From the NCBI GenBank assembly GCA_963678675.1, contig OY783197.1:18346182-18410181 (forward strand): a DNA stretch of 64,000 bases, in the 5' to 3' direction. The position numbers were made by a program, and so were the translations under genes. This stretch comes from Xiphydria camelus. Taxonomy: Eukaryota; Arthropoda; Insecta; Hymenoptera; Xiphydriidae. Positions 24,992-36,156 of the stretch are shown piece after piece (the first letter of the stretch is position 1; each line of letters starts with the position of its first letter). The notes below the pieces were generated by a model. It worked only from the letters and a program-made list of their open reading frames with translations. It did no database searches and was not told the origin of the DNA.

Positions 24992-25117
24992 AATGGTGGA
25001 GAAAAACGGAAACTCCTCTCAAAAGGGAAGGAGCAGTGGTGGTGGTGGTGGTGGTGGCGGCGGCGACAGCTCGGATCATGAACAAAAGCTGAACGTTTCA
25101 GAGAAAAAGTGGACTTA
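24992..25117 (+). other. Short ORF with Gly run (uncertain)
   Basis: ATG in a reasonable context (GTCAATGG) opens a 41-codon frame with nine consecutive Gly from a GGT/GGC repeat (25039-25065) and ends at TAA. No splice donor precedes the stop. Could be a first-exon remnant or a microsatellite read in frame. Confidence 0.15.
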
Positions 25118-26118
25118 ATTCGAAGTAGTTATCGCAATTGTTTTACGCCGACGCTGCCGCTGCAGCCAGTCTCGACCACAACTGATTCTTCGCATAGAGG
25201 CTTCGGGTTTTATCGGCTTTGCTTTATTCCTCGAATGCATGCGCTCACGTCCATCTTGCACCGCGACTCAACGCGAGTAGTACGCGGAAGGATGGAAGTA
25301 TTAGACAGAATGAGAAAGGAAACGAATATCTGTTTCTCGGATTTTCTAGGGATGTTGGTTGTTCTCTTTCAAATTGCCATCGTTGTAAAATGCTCAATGA
25401 TCGAATGTTATGTGTGCGGATTGTTTCGCGGAGCGAGGGAGACAGTTTTAGGAGAAAAAAAACCACCCTCGATAATGTAGGTACATAGATTATTAAATTT
25501 TCCATTCTCGTTTTCAACGCCGACAATTACAATAGCAAGATGTTCCATTCTGTCCCCTGAGTGGAAATGACCACGGATCCATTCCATTAAAAGCTAGCTA
25601 AATTAATCGCTCCTATGAATAGGCCACGCGGTATACTGCGCAAAAAGAAAAGAAGTGTTCGAATGAAATGGAATTTGTAATGACTAAACGCTGATTGATA
25701 GATATGAATAACTTCTCAAATGTATTTTGTATAGCACTATTGCGACCATTTGCGTTATTTAACCTTGCATTTATACATTCTTATTGATTGGGTAAGAATA
25801 AATGAGTAAATAAAAATTGACTGAACTGGCTTCTACAATTTTTCGTCCCGTAGTTCTTTCCGCAAGATATTTGGGGAGGTAAATGAACCCCTTTGATCTT
25901 GATGAATTTAGTTTCAACAAGCAAAAAGAATTTTGGACAGAGTCTAGGCATTAGGAGGCATACAAAATATCACCATCAGCGGGAGAGGACTTCCTGTAAT
26001 CATGATTTATAATAATTTCTTTATTCATATAATTAGTCCCCAGAGGGGAGTTACATTTTGTACTGTAAATTATGAAACAGATGTATCTCATTGAAGGTCA
26101 CCGAGGTGTTGGTTTGGT
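25118..26118. other. Intergenic, nothing recognised
   Basis: AT-rich from 25.6 kb on. No repeat pair or coding segment supported. Confidence 0.4.
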
Positions 26119-26617
26119 GCAAAAATTAGTCCCATTTTTGGCTGTAGACAGCATTGCATCGCAAAACCGAAGTGTTATCTACTTCGCACGTGTGACGTTT
26201 TAATGTTGTTTGGTAGTTGGAATGACAGAGAATATTGTGGGGAAAAAGTGTGTTATCTGATTGTAATTTTGAAGTTTTTTAAAGCATTACAGAAAATAAG
26301 GAGCATTTTCGTTGTATTATGCCTCTTAATTTCTGTAAAAGTAAGATGCTTCGCGTACTCAAATAAAGATGTGTGATGTATATGATGAGGTAGCCGCTAA
26401 CGGTATCACGTGCCATAAGTGGTCCAGAAATTCTCGTGACAAAAATGTTAAACAAAATTCAAAGGACACAATACGATAACACAATTTTTCCCCCAAATAT
26501 TCTCTGTAATTACAACTACCAAACAACAGCTCTCCTTCACACGTGCGAAGTTGATAACATTTAGGTTTTGCGATGCAATGCTGTCTACTGTCGAAGACGG
26601 GACGAATTTTTGCATCA
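26119..26617. repeat. Inverted repeat with about 150-bp arms
   Basis: Arms 26119-26278 and 26452-26617 are diverged reverse complements. Shared blocks: GCATTGCATCGCAAAACC, TTCGCACGTGTGA and ACAGAGAATATT. The open frame 26359-26733 crosses it and is not a gene. Confidence 0.75.
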
Positions 26618-26808
26618 ACGCGATGTAATATAAAAATATAATGTGTCGATAAATCAGTGAGAGCTCTCCTTCGAATACATTGTAATAGTCTCAAGTCAAC
26701 AATTTTGTTCTTACAATATGTCAGATCCATCATATTATTCCTAAGGTTTCTCGTGATGTTTTATAATTTCCCTGCCCAGACTGAAGACTATAAGCTTCAA
26801 TTTCTCTT

Positions 26809-27030
26809 CTACACCCGGCATGTCGGATTCTGTCGCTGGTGACTTTTGTAAATGTTAATTATTTTTGAACGTACTAACCAATGAACAATTAATTCTCATG
26901 CCCTCATTAGCTACGGTGGCGTCTACTCTCGTTAATGAAAGCATGAGGATTGATTACTCATTGGTTAGTACGTCTAAAAATAACATTTAAAAAAGTCACC
27001 AGTGACAGAATCCGAGACGCCGGGTGTACC
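26809..27030. mobile_element. Palindromic MITE, family A, copy 2
   Basis: About 222 bp, ends TACACCCGGC and complement. The interior matches copy 1 at 23556-23774 over its length, including TTAGCTACGGTGGCGTCTA. Confidence 0.88.
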
Positions 27031-27981
27031 TCATGTTAACCCTTTCGCTCTGAACACCGGATATATCCGGCACCCGCATAACAGCTATTAATTAATTGTT
27101 AATAACACTCTTCAACCCATTAAAGAAGTTTATATCTTTTATGTAGAAATGATGAGTACCTGGCATTGTTTCAACGAACAATCCCTTTCCTTCCAAGATA
27201 CATCGTCCACTCGCAATGTGTACACTTTCAGCGGGGTGTCCCGTTTAGTGTTGGCGCTAAGGCGGACCCAACTGCCGTAGCGAATGTCTGTTTATGATCA
27301 ACGGGATCCATACCTGCTGCGAAGAGAATTACCTAGGTCCATTTTTTCGTGTTTCGTCAGTGCCCTGATAGGCCATTCAAATAACACTCTTTTTTTGGCT
27401 GAAACCGGAATAAAGTATTAATGCACGCAATAACATCAATTTATCCTTGGAAATATAGTTACAATGAAATATTTGATTTGTGGGTGCCAAAAGTCGGCCA
27501 TAATTGTTTAAACAACGAAAAACATTAGAAAAAGGTGACCGCGGTGCCGTTTTTGACTTCCCTCGGCTAAACGGTTAGAGATACGTAAGAAATGGATAGG
27601 ACTAAAGTTAAGCGATTTAAAATAATATGAAGAAATGGTTGAAGAAGTGTCAAATAAATTAAGCACAAGAAACCCAAGAAATGCTACAAACAAATTTTTC
27701 TTACTGCAAATTATTCTTCGAATCGGTAACTAACGTCCTGAATTTTATGTCAATTGTTAGCTACTCCAGTATGGAGTATTACCAGGAGATGCCACGTGGA
27801 GGCCAATTGACACGTTACATGAATTTCGTACGACCTCTTTATCAATTTGTAAGGTTTTACGAACTCCATGTAACTTGATCTCCCACCCTACCTCCCTCGC
27901 TGCGTGCGTTTCTGCAGGCCGAATGGTGTTGGTGTAGCTTCGAGGGCGTGGGTCTTGTCGGTGAGGGTGTCGAGCACGTAC
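27031..27981. other. Repeat-derived intergenic DNA
   Basis: A single piggyBac-like end (TTAACCCTTTCGCTC at about 27035) lacks a visible partner. Nothing else recognised until the mariner-type transposase. Confidence 0.35.
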
Positions 27982-28898
27982 TCATAGCAAGTGCTCGATG
28001 TGTCCTCCTTCGATATCTTCTTCACAGACCATCTCAATTCGCCTCACTATGTTCTGCTGAGTATTGCGAAGCATACCCGGGGGAATCGCAGCGCATTTCT
28101 CCCGGATAAGTCGCTTGAGATGGTCCGTATTGAGAATACGGCGCCCATTGTAAATTTTCCTCTTCAAGTAACCCCACAAGAAGAAATCTAGTGGGATTAA
28201 ATCGGGAGATCGGGGGGGGGGCCACTCCGTCGGCGCTTTCAACCCAATCCAATCCTCGCCAAATTCGTGAGTCAGAAAGTTGGTGATCATGTGGCTGGAG
28301 TGAGCAGGCGCACCGTCATGTTGGTAAATGACTCTTTCATTTCCCATGATGTTCCGAATAGCTGGTATAATGAGTTGCTGTAGAAGGTCGAGATATTTTG
28401 GAGTATTTAGGTATCCTTCGATAAAAAATGGTCCTATGATTCGTTGACCCCAAATCTCAGCCCACACATTCACTTTGTCTCTATTATCCATATTTTGCTC
28501 ACGGACGATGTGCGGGTTTCTAGTGCACCAGTATCGGTGAAAATGGGAGGACATCCTCCCATTAACCCAAAACGTACACTCGTCCATGAAGCAAATGTTC
28601 GTCATGTAATCGGGGTTTGCATCAAGCTGCTCCACCATGGATCGGCAGAAGGTTAATCGCCGTTGCCGATCATTGTGGCGAGGCAGAGCTTGATGCACTT
28701 CTCCCTTGAACTCCCCTGAGCTTGATGCACTTCTCGAACTTGATTGAACCGGAGCACTCTATGGACAGTGGTCTTCGAAATTCCAGTTTGCATCGATAGT
28801 CCCCTCACCGACTGGCGCATGTCTTCTTCAACGATTTGAAGGGCTATTCTTTCCGCCTGGGGATTCACCCTCGGGCGATGCGGCGGCTCATTCGCCAT
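27982..28898 (-). pseudogene. Tc1/mariner-superfamily transposase, frameshifted by a tandem duplication
   Basis: Two overlapping minus-strand frames make one transposase. The upstream frame (28898-28653) carries a helix-turn-helix (GLSMQTGISKTTVHRVLR). The downstream frame (to 27982) has the catalytic blocks FMDECTFWVNG, YQHDGAPAHSSHM and RSPDLIPLDFFLWGYLK, with 37 residues between the last two acidic positions (a DD37D-like spacing). The frames part at a 32-bp tandem duplication: GAGCTTGATGCACTTCTC occurs at 28686-28703 and again at 28718-28735. Since 32 is not divisible by three, translation is broken; apart from this the reading frame is open. A poly-C run in the third catalytic block (28208-28220 region, PPPRSP) suggests a further possible one-residue insertion. 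Element ends were not found. Confidence 0.88.
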
Positions 28899-28904
28899 GG
28901 CCCC

Positions 28905-29428
28905 GTACCGTATTGGCGATTTCCACTACCGATGGTGGTACCACAGTAGCTATGCAAATGGCCGTCCTATTTGGGTTGATTTTGTAAACAACCGCACAGC
29001 TGTAGTCTGTTACCGGTGTTTGCGTTCTTTTCAACATTTTTGTTATTATTACGACACACACACACACACATTACTATTATTAGAATATGCCGTGTTTAAA
29101 ATTAAAAACTATATTTAATTACGGGAAGTGTAACGCAGATTCGCGGAACTTCTGTGAAGGTGAAGAAGTGCTCCAAGCAAAGCACGTGATTTTGCGGGGA
29201 ACTGTGGCTGAAGAAAAAATATGAATCTTCGTGGACAATTTATACTCTAGTACTGCATACATCAGCTTTGTCTTCTCCGCCACACACAGTTACTGGTTCC
29301 ATAACCAAAGACGCAAACCACACGTCATGCAGAAGCCACGTTTGTTTACACCTGGAACCCAAATAGACTAGTTCCAGATTCTGCCACCAGATGTCATGTT
29401 CGATAATGGAAATCGCCAATAGGGTACC
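28905..29428. repeat. Diverged inverted repeat beside the transposase
   Basis: Left arm 28905-29030 and right arm about 29275-29428 share TATTGGCGATTTCCA and CTATTTGGGTT as reverse complements. The left arm starts just before the transposase ATG, so one arm may be transposon terminus. A CA dinucleotide run sits in the loop at about 29053-29070. Confidence 0.55.
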
Positions 29429-29836
29429 GGCAACTGCGAAATTTATAAACTTCCGGCCGCCGCGAGTTCGGATGGAAACAATAAATACAATAGTCAAACT
29501 TATTGCATATAAATTAAATTCACAAGTTCTTTGAAACTTCCTATTTTTTTTCTTTCCTCGTGATCTTTTTGCGACAAGCTTTCACTTGATTATCTCTTAC
29601 CTATCGACTGCGTACCGGAAGCCCCGGAAGGTTACGAGAGTCACGGGTTATGTGATAGGGAAGAAAGGAAAGGTGGTCGCTCTACGAGGTTCCTGGCTTG
29701 TCCACCAGAGCGTGGGATCACGACCGCCACAAGTGAGCGAAAAATCGATCTTGGTATCAGGAGAATATAAAGAACGAGCAGGTATTCTCTTTGCCGAAGA
29801 CCGGTTCGCGCGAAACCCATGCATAGCAATAATCTG

Positions 29837-29993
29837 GGCCCCTATTCTCGAATGTCGTTGCGAGAATTGTCGTATACGAATCTTTAGTTGTAACCAATGA
29901 AATAGTGGACCGAATGGAATAGCCGAAACGAGATTGGTGAGATTCAAAGATTCGTATACGAAAGTTTCTCGCATGAGCTCGAGAATAGGGGCC
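29837..29993. mobile_element. Tourist-like (PIF/Harbinger-type) MITE
   Basis: 157 bp with about 48-bp inverted ends beginning GGCCCCTATTCTCGA. Flanked by CTG on both sides (29834-29836 and 29994-29996), a 3-bp target duplication of a kind used by PIF/Harbinger elements. Confidence 0.75.
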
Positions 29994-29996
29994 CTG

Positions 29997-30510
29997 AGTA
30001 GTTTTGGAGTACAGGATTCCGCGCCGAAGAAGATTAGGCATCAAAAGAGCTTACACCTGTCGTTTTCGATTGGTCATGTAGCACTCACGTGAGTGAACGT
30101 GAACATAAACGTTTGCGTTTTATTGCAGACAAACCTCCTTAGATTGATTTATCTCGTAGTTCATTGCATCGAATCACACACATACGTATTATAATTTCTT
30201 TATCACACACGGGCAAACCGCAATTTTTAGATTATGTCCCGTTGCGATCTTTATCTTGGTTGAGGAAGCAATTTCGAATAGGCAGATTTGCCGACACGCG
30301 GCTAGTTGTCATCCGATGGAAGAGCCATCTGACGTGGCAGTAAATAGGATCCCCGTGTGCGAGAAGTCCCGTGTGCGTGTCGGTTCCGTACATCGCTTTC
30401 CGAATTGATGGTGTTTTGCGTCTCTATGGGGTGTCCTCCCCGCGAGATCTTCCTCGATTCGCTAACCACACACATCTGAAGCGCCGTGAGCGCGATCCGT
30501 CGCGGCCAAC
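29997..30510. promoter_or_regulatory. Presumed promoter and 5' UTR of TM9SF3
   Basis: Gene-free stretch immediately upstream of the TM9SF3 ATG (30511). No TATA box or other core element could be assigned with confidence. Confidence 0.4.
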
Positions 30511-33500
30511 ATGTGTCGGATTTACCTGATCTTCGGCCTTCTAGCCGTCAGCCTCTTACCTCTCGGTCGCACTGACGAACACAATCACGTCGTGAGTATA
30601 TGCGGATGACACCCTTTTCGAAATGTCAAATGCTCCGGATTTTCGCTTCCGCGAACTCCACAGGTTGACCGCGAATTTTCCTCGGCACTTTCTTCGAAAA
30701 TCGCGTGGGTCCGTCGTCTTGAATTACGGATCGTGCGATCGGTAAACGTTTGCCGGTTTTCCACTGTTAACTTCCAAAATATCGTATCGTAGCTTTAATT
30801 TTTCTGGGAAAACTCGCGTTGTCACGCGACGATCAAACTATTTCCAATGAATGCGAAAGCTGCTACAAATTTTTGCTTTTCACCTTTCATGAGTATTTCT
30901 TCGACAGTACGAAGACAACGACGAAGTGGTACTATGGATGAGTACCGTCGGACCCTACCACAACAGACAGGAGACTTATTCCTATTATTCGTTACCGTTT
31001 TGTACGGGAACGAAGGAAGTTATCAATCATTATCATGAGACTCTTTCGGAAGCTCTGCAGGGCATCGAGCTTAAATTCAGCGGACTCGATATAGAGTTCA
31101 AAGGTATTTTTACATTCACACTGTACCGCAGCGTTATTACACGTGATTTTTGACCAGGAAAAAAGCGCGTTTGAATTGCCAGAGTTAACATTTAGTCGGA
31201 ATTTTAACTTTCAGCCGACATCTCCAAGACGGAGTATTGCGAAATAGTTTTAACCGCCGAGAGTCAAAAGGCTTTTGTGTACGCTGTAAAGAATCAGTAT
31301 TGGTATCAGATGTACATCGATAATCTGCCTATATGGGGTGAGTGTTGTCTCGGAAATTTAAGGTATTCCTAGCGCTTAGGAGCGTATTTTCAAGGTGTCA
31401 CAGGCGGGCCCCTCATAAATCAGTAATTCTACGTCATATAATATACTCGTAATCCCTATAATACTGTGTTGCATAGATGCACACACGTCACTGTCACCAC
31501 GTGTATGATGCAACGTTGCCGATTCTATTTAACGTTGTTTTATCGTCAAAATACTACGTTTTGCTGTTTACGAATATCAATATTTTTGTTAAACAGTCGG
31601 TGACCTTATATTTTTATGGACTCGAAAAATTCTATGCAGTTTTGCGAAGATATGGAAACGGCTTTATTTGATGTGCATAATTTTTAAACATGTGGATGTC
31701 GGCATTAAATTGTGGAAAAGTCGATTCTTCCATAAGGTTACATGTTAAATTTTCACATTTAAAAATCAAAATTCTTTCTTAAATGCCCGGTGACCGGACC
31801 TGATACTTTTCCAAAATAATCTTACGATATTAATTTCCGTTCTAGAAAAAAATGAGCATTCTCTGAAATTGTTTATCTCGCGCTAGAAATACCTTAAAAG
31901 AGAAAAGTAAGAAAAAGTTTGTCCTAACACACAGGTGTGGTGGGCGAACCGGAGGAGAGTAACGGAGCGGTTTCCTACTACATTTGGACGCACAAAAAAT
32001 TAGACATAGGGTATAACGGTAAGCAGATAGTAGACGTCAATCTGACTAGCGAAACCAAGGTGAAGCTTGTCCAGGGTATGCGCATACCCTTCAGTTACGA
32101 AGTCAACTGGAAGAAGAGCAATGTCAAATACGAAGACAGATTTGACAAGTACCTGGATCCCAATTTCTTCCAGCACAGAGTAAGGATACTTTCTCGTACG
32201 ATCGCGGAATTCGCAGAGTCCGAAGTCATTGTTCACCTCGCTCCTCCCTCTTTATCAGATCCACTGGTTCAGCATCTTCAACAGCTTCATGATGGTCATT
32301 TTCCTCGTGGGTCTTGTCTCGATGATCCTGATGCGCACGCTGCGGAAGGATTACGCGAGATACAGCAGGGACGAGGAGATGGACGACATGGAGAGAGATC
32401 TAGGAGACGAGTACGGCTGGAAACAAGTGCACGGAGACGTTTTCAGGCCCGCCAGTCATGCCATGTTATTTTCCGCCTTGATCGGCGCTGGTTATCAAGT
32501 GGGTGCAAATTGCTCAGACACCGCGCTTCGAAATTGATCGACGGAGGCACGCGAATCCTTCCCCCGTTCGTTTTACTCGTCCGCAGGTGACGGTCGTGGT
32601 ACTCAGTGTGATCATTTTCGCCATTCTCGGTGAACTCTACACCGAGCGTGGCTCCATGCTCTCCACGGCGATATTCGTGTACGCCGCGACGTCTCCGATC
32701 AACGGATACGCCGGCGGCGGACTGTACGCGCGAATGGGCGGTCGGGTGTGGATAAAGCAAATGGTAGTCAGTGCCTTTATGCTGCCGCTCATGGTCTGCG
32801 GTACCGCGTTCTTCATCAATTTCATCGCCATATACTATCACGCCAGTCGGGCGATTCCGTTTGGCTCCATGGTGAGTATCGTCGTGCTACGTTCCGCTTC
32901 GTTTCTCCTTTACCGAATGTAAATGTCAACGATTCGAACTTGACGTCTCAACAGGTAGCGGTAACGTGTATATGTATATTTGTGATCCTGCCATTGACAT
33001 TGGTGGGAACGATTTTGGGTCGCAACCTCGCGGGCACTCCCGACGCTCCGTGCAGAGTAAACGCGGTGCCGAGGCCCATTCCCGAAAAGAAGTGGTTCAT
33101 GGAGCCTCTCGTTATCATTATGCTAGGTGGAATTTTACCGTTCGGATCGATCTTCATCGAAATGTAAGTCTTTCGTATATCCAAGCAGCTGTAGATCTCG
33201 TGCAACGAATAGCTTTTACTTTCATGGCGCGTTCATCGTTTTAGGTATTTCATTTTCACGTCGTTCTGGGCGTACAAGATCTATTACGTTTACGGCTTTA
33301 TGTTGCTGGTGTTCGTCATTCTGATGATCGTCACGGTTTGCGTCACCATTGTCTGCACCTACTTCCTCCTCAACGCGGAAGATTACCGATGGTAATTGAA
33401 CGCCAAGTATTATCCTACCAATTTATCGAACGTCATCGTGAATCGAAAAAAAACAAACTTAAGCATTGAACATTCCGCAGGCAATGGACGAGTTTTCTAG

Positions 33501-33804
33501 CTGCTGCTTCCACTTCGGGATACGTATACGTTTATTCGTTCTACTACTTCTTTTTCAAAACCAAGTAAGTCGAATGCGTTTTATGCCATGGCCGCGACGT
33601 TTTCGAAGTATCGAAGACATCCTTCTTCGGTTTTAACATCGACATCGATCGCATTGCAGGATGTACGGCTTGTTCCAAACGGCGTTCTACTTCGGTTACA
33701 TGGCGCTGTTCAGTTTAGCCTTGGGCATCATGTGCGGTACTGTAGGCTACATTGGTACAAACGCGTTTGTTCGTAAGATATACTCCACAGTCAAAATAGA
33801 TTAA
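30511..33804 (+). CDS. TM9SF3: TM9SF3, transmembrane 9 superfamily member 3 (nonaspanin)
   Basis: Ten exons: 30511-30591, 30908-31103, 31215-31337, 31935-32179, 32259-32498, 32587-32871, 32955-33163, 33245-33391, 33481-33564, 33660-33804; all phases agree, 584 aa (human about 589). A signal peptide ([19 protein letters not shown]) precedes a luminal domain containing [19 protein letters not shown] and [14 protein letters not shown]. Nine membrane segments start at [16 protein letters not shown] (about residue 218). Other near-identical family blocks are [29 protein letters not shown] and [18 protein letters not shown]. The C-terminus IYSTVKID matches the short Golgi-retention tail of the family. 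TM9SF proteins act in Golgi/endosomal membranes in sorting of membrane proteins. The start is the Met opening the signal peptide. Intron 3 hosts a MITE (31358-31897). Confidence 0.97.
31358..31897. mobile_element. TTAA-flanked MITE, family B, copy 1 (TM9SF3 intron 3)
   Basis: Ends TTAAGGTATTCCTAGCGC and, from the right, TTAAGGTATTTCTAGCGC. 540 bp. A second copy of the same element is at 53421-53936, sharing for example CACAGGCGGGCCCCTCATAA. No ORF of note. Confidence 0.85.
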
Positions 33805-34700
33805 GGTAAGATTCGTACTGAAATTTAATAACCGTTGTGGCTGGCGCGGTTCGGAATAAGACACAGTACGCGTTGAATCGAAGTTTGACCCGAGGCCCAA
33901 CTACTTTTCTTGAAGCGTATCGTTCCGTGGATGCCACAATATGCTCAGTATCCGGACAGTGTGTTGGATTGTTTCCTGTCCTGTCGTTGGTAAAAGCGAG
34001 AGGGACGTCGATAACACGCGGGGAGTAAATATTCTTTTTCTGGGTAATTCGAGTGCTCGTTTAAAATCGAAACGCGCAACCGTAGCGCGAGCCAACGTGT
34101 GGCAATTCGAGAATTACGTTTACTTAAAGGAAGTACATTCGTACGGGTAATTTGGCAATTTTATGGTCTACAGATCGAGATGTAAATGGCTATTTCGTTG
34201 TTCGCGTAGATCTGGGACTCTACTTCACATATTTTCTACGCGAATTTCACGGTTCGTTAAAGAAAAAAGAATTTGAAATTCGTGCAAAAAGGAATCCTGT
34301 AAGAATGTCCCTCGTGCAAAGACGTTTTTGTCGACAAAGCTCGAGGAAAACCTTTAGGCGTGATTATCGAACGATTGTAGCGGGTGATCGCCGAGACCAC
34401 CATGCGATCTGGTGGGATTGTAAACGCGAAAATACAAAAGCGCTGTAATAAATATAAGTTATTCGAAAGTTGGAAATCTTGAAGCTGTCTTTCGAGGTCT
34501 TTTCAGAACAAGCGTGGAGCTCCAGTTCGCGCATAGATCATTGCGGTAGTTAACTTTCATTCGCCCGAAACATCGTTGAATTAATTTTAGCCCAAATAGT
34601 GAGACGTAGATGCGGTACATCGTCATTTTTACCGGGGCACCGAACGCAACGTAGGATTAGGTGAGACATATTTTGTATTTAAAAAGTCACGTTCTCTCAG
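33805..34700 (+). other. TM9SF3 3' UTR region
   Basis: Non-coding sequence after the TM9SF3 stop. The first clear polyadenylation signal, AATAAA in CTGTAATAAATATAAG, lies at about 34447-34452, which would give a 3' UTR of about 650 bases. Confidence 0.45.
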
Positions 34701-36156
34701 AGTGTAGAGCGTCCGGACTGAATGAAGTGAGTATAAGATGATCAGTGGAATGGTCAAGTTTTTCAAAAAATTCGGGGAAACGGGATGTCTCGACGAGAAG
34801 CTGATCTGGTGGGAAAAAAGGGAACTGTGAATTTCGAAATATTCCTCAAGTTCTCTCTCGATATATCAGTGTAGTATCTATTCGGCCACGATTTAAAATG
34901 TAATTCGATATTAATGAAACTTCTCCATTCCCTTGAACGTGTGCGCCCGAATCGGATACGCATTTAATAGCGCGATCGAGCGTCACCAATGCCGGCGTGT
35001 AGAGCTCGGCGACGAGAATGACGTGCGATGTAACGACTGTATGTAAAGAATTTTGATTTTAATACCGTCCTCGTCATGCCGACGTAATGATTTCCTAGCT
35101 ACATGTATTGTATTTTTTGACACAGAAAAAACGGCGAAAAATATATTTAAAGGGGGTGAGGTATCGCAATCTGTCTCATCGGAGTAAAGAAGATTATTTA
35201 TTCTTTAAACCCTTTTGTGTGTAAAAAATACTTTGACAAGATAGAACGCAATACAACGTATGAAAGATTCGTATCGTTGCAAAAGAATTTTAGCCATTCC
35301 TGGCAATTTGTGCGCGCTTATTTCAAAGGTCTTTCGAATTCATTGGACTCTTTCTCACCGAGCACGGTGTCGCCCGTTATCACTAATATTATTATTACCG
35401 TTATCGATACGTTGATAAATGTTGTTTTGTTAGACGTGATACATCTAAGAAATATACACTTTCTACTTGTAACAAGCTCAATACTTTCTTGCTTCTCTCA
35501 GATTCGTTCGTTACGCCAATTATCTTTATCCGCGTGTCGAAGAGTAACTCGAGGACTTTGCAACGAGCGAGTAGCGTCATCCTACAGCTCCATTGTCAGA
35601 AAGTTCAAGTGTAGTCGTTTCGAACGACCCAACAATCGCACTACAAAAGTCATGTTTTGCAGACACTCTGTACCTATCTCAGTCATCAAGGTTCCTTCGA
35701 AAAAAACAATCGCTGTGCATGTGCAGTGTTCTTCTTTCAATTGCATTGAAAATTGTCGGCTTGGAATGAGTGCGCGGGTATTACGATAGAAACAATTGTC
35801 GCGATAAAGAGTGAGAATGTGCGCGCACAGCGAAGCCGATGCGATCGCGGAGAAAACTATAGATTAGGGAATTAATATACTTTGCAGGCCTGACGAGTTG
35901 TGAAAAGAGCGGTAGATTTTACTCGAACGAGTAGCCACGTAGTGCCGAACTTACCGGGGCGGGAACGAGGAAGCGAGTTAAACGTTTTCCATTCCAGAAT
36001 CACTGACAACTTTGAATGTGTCCGGTTGGAATTGCAAAGACAGAAGCATTCTCGCGCATCGCGGATCGCGCGACATGCGGCGGTGCGTCGTGTTTCTCCG
36101 AAACATCGGCCATCTGTGTGAACTTACGAGTGCGCAATACCGTACGATGTACCGTT
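34701..36156. other. Intergenic or UTR sequence, no supported gene
   Basis: A 190-codon open frame (35217-35789) shows no family features, has AT-rich UTR-like codon use and lacks splice context. The right end is the 3' flank of the next, minus-strand gene. Confidence 0.4.

Noticed and set aside
27031..27060. TTAACCCTTTCGCTC as a complete piggyBac-like element
   Set aside because: No inverted partner with TTAA found nearby, so only a lone end can be noted.
35217..35789. 190-codon plus-strand frame downstream of TM9SF3
   Set aside because: No recognisable domain, UTR-like composition, no splice or polyadenylation context supporting a gene.
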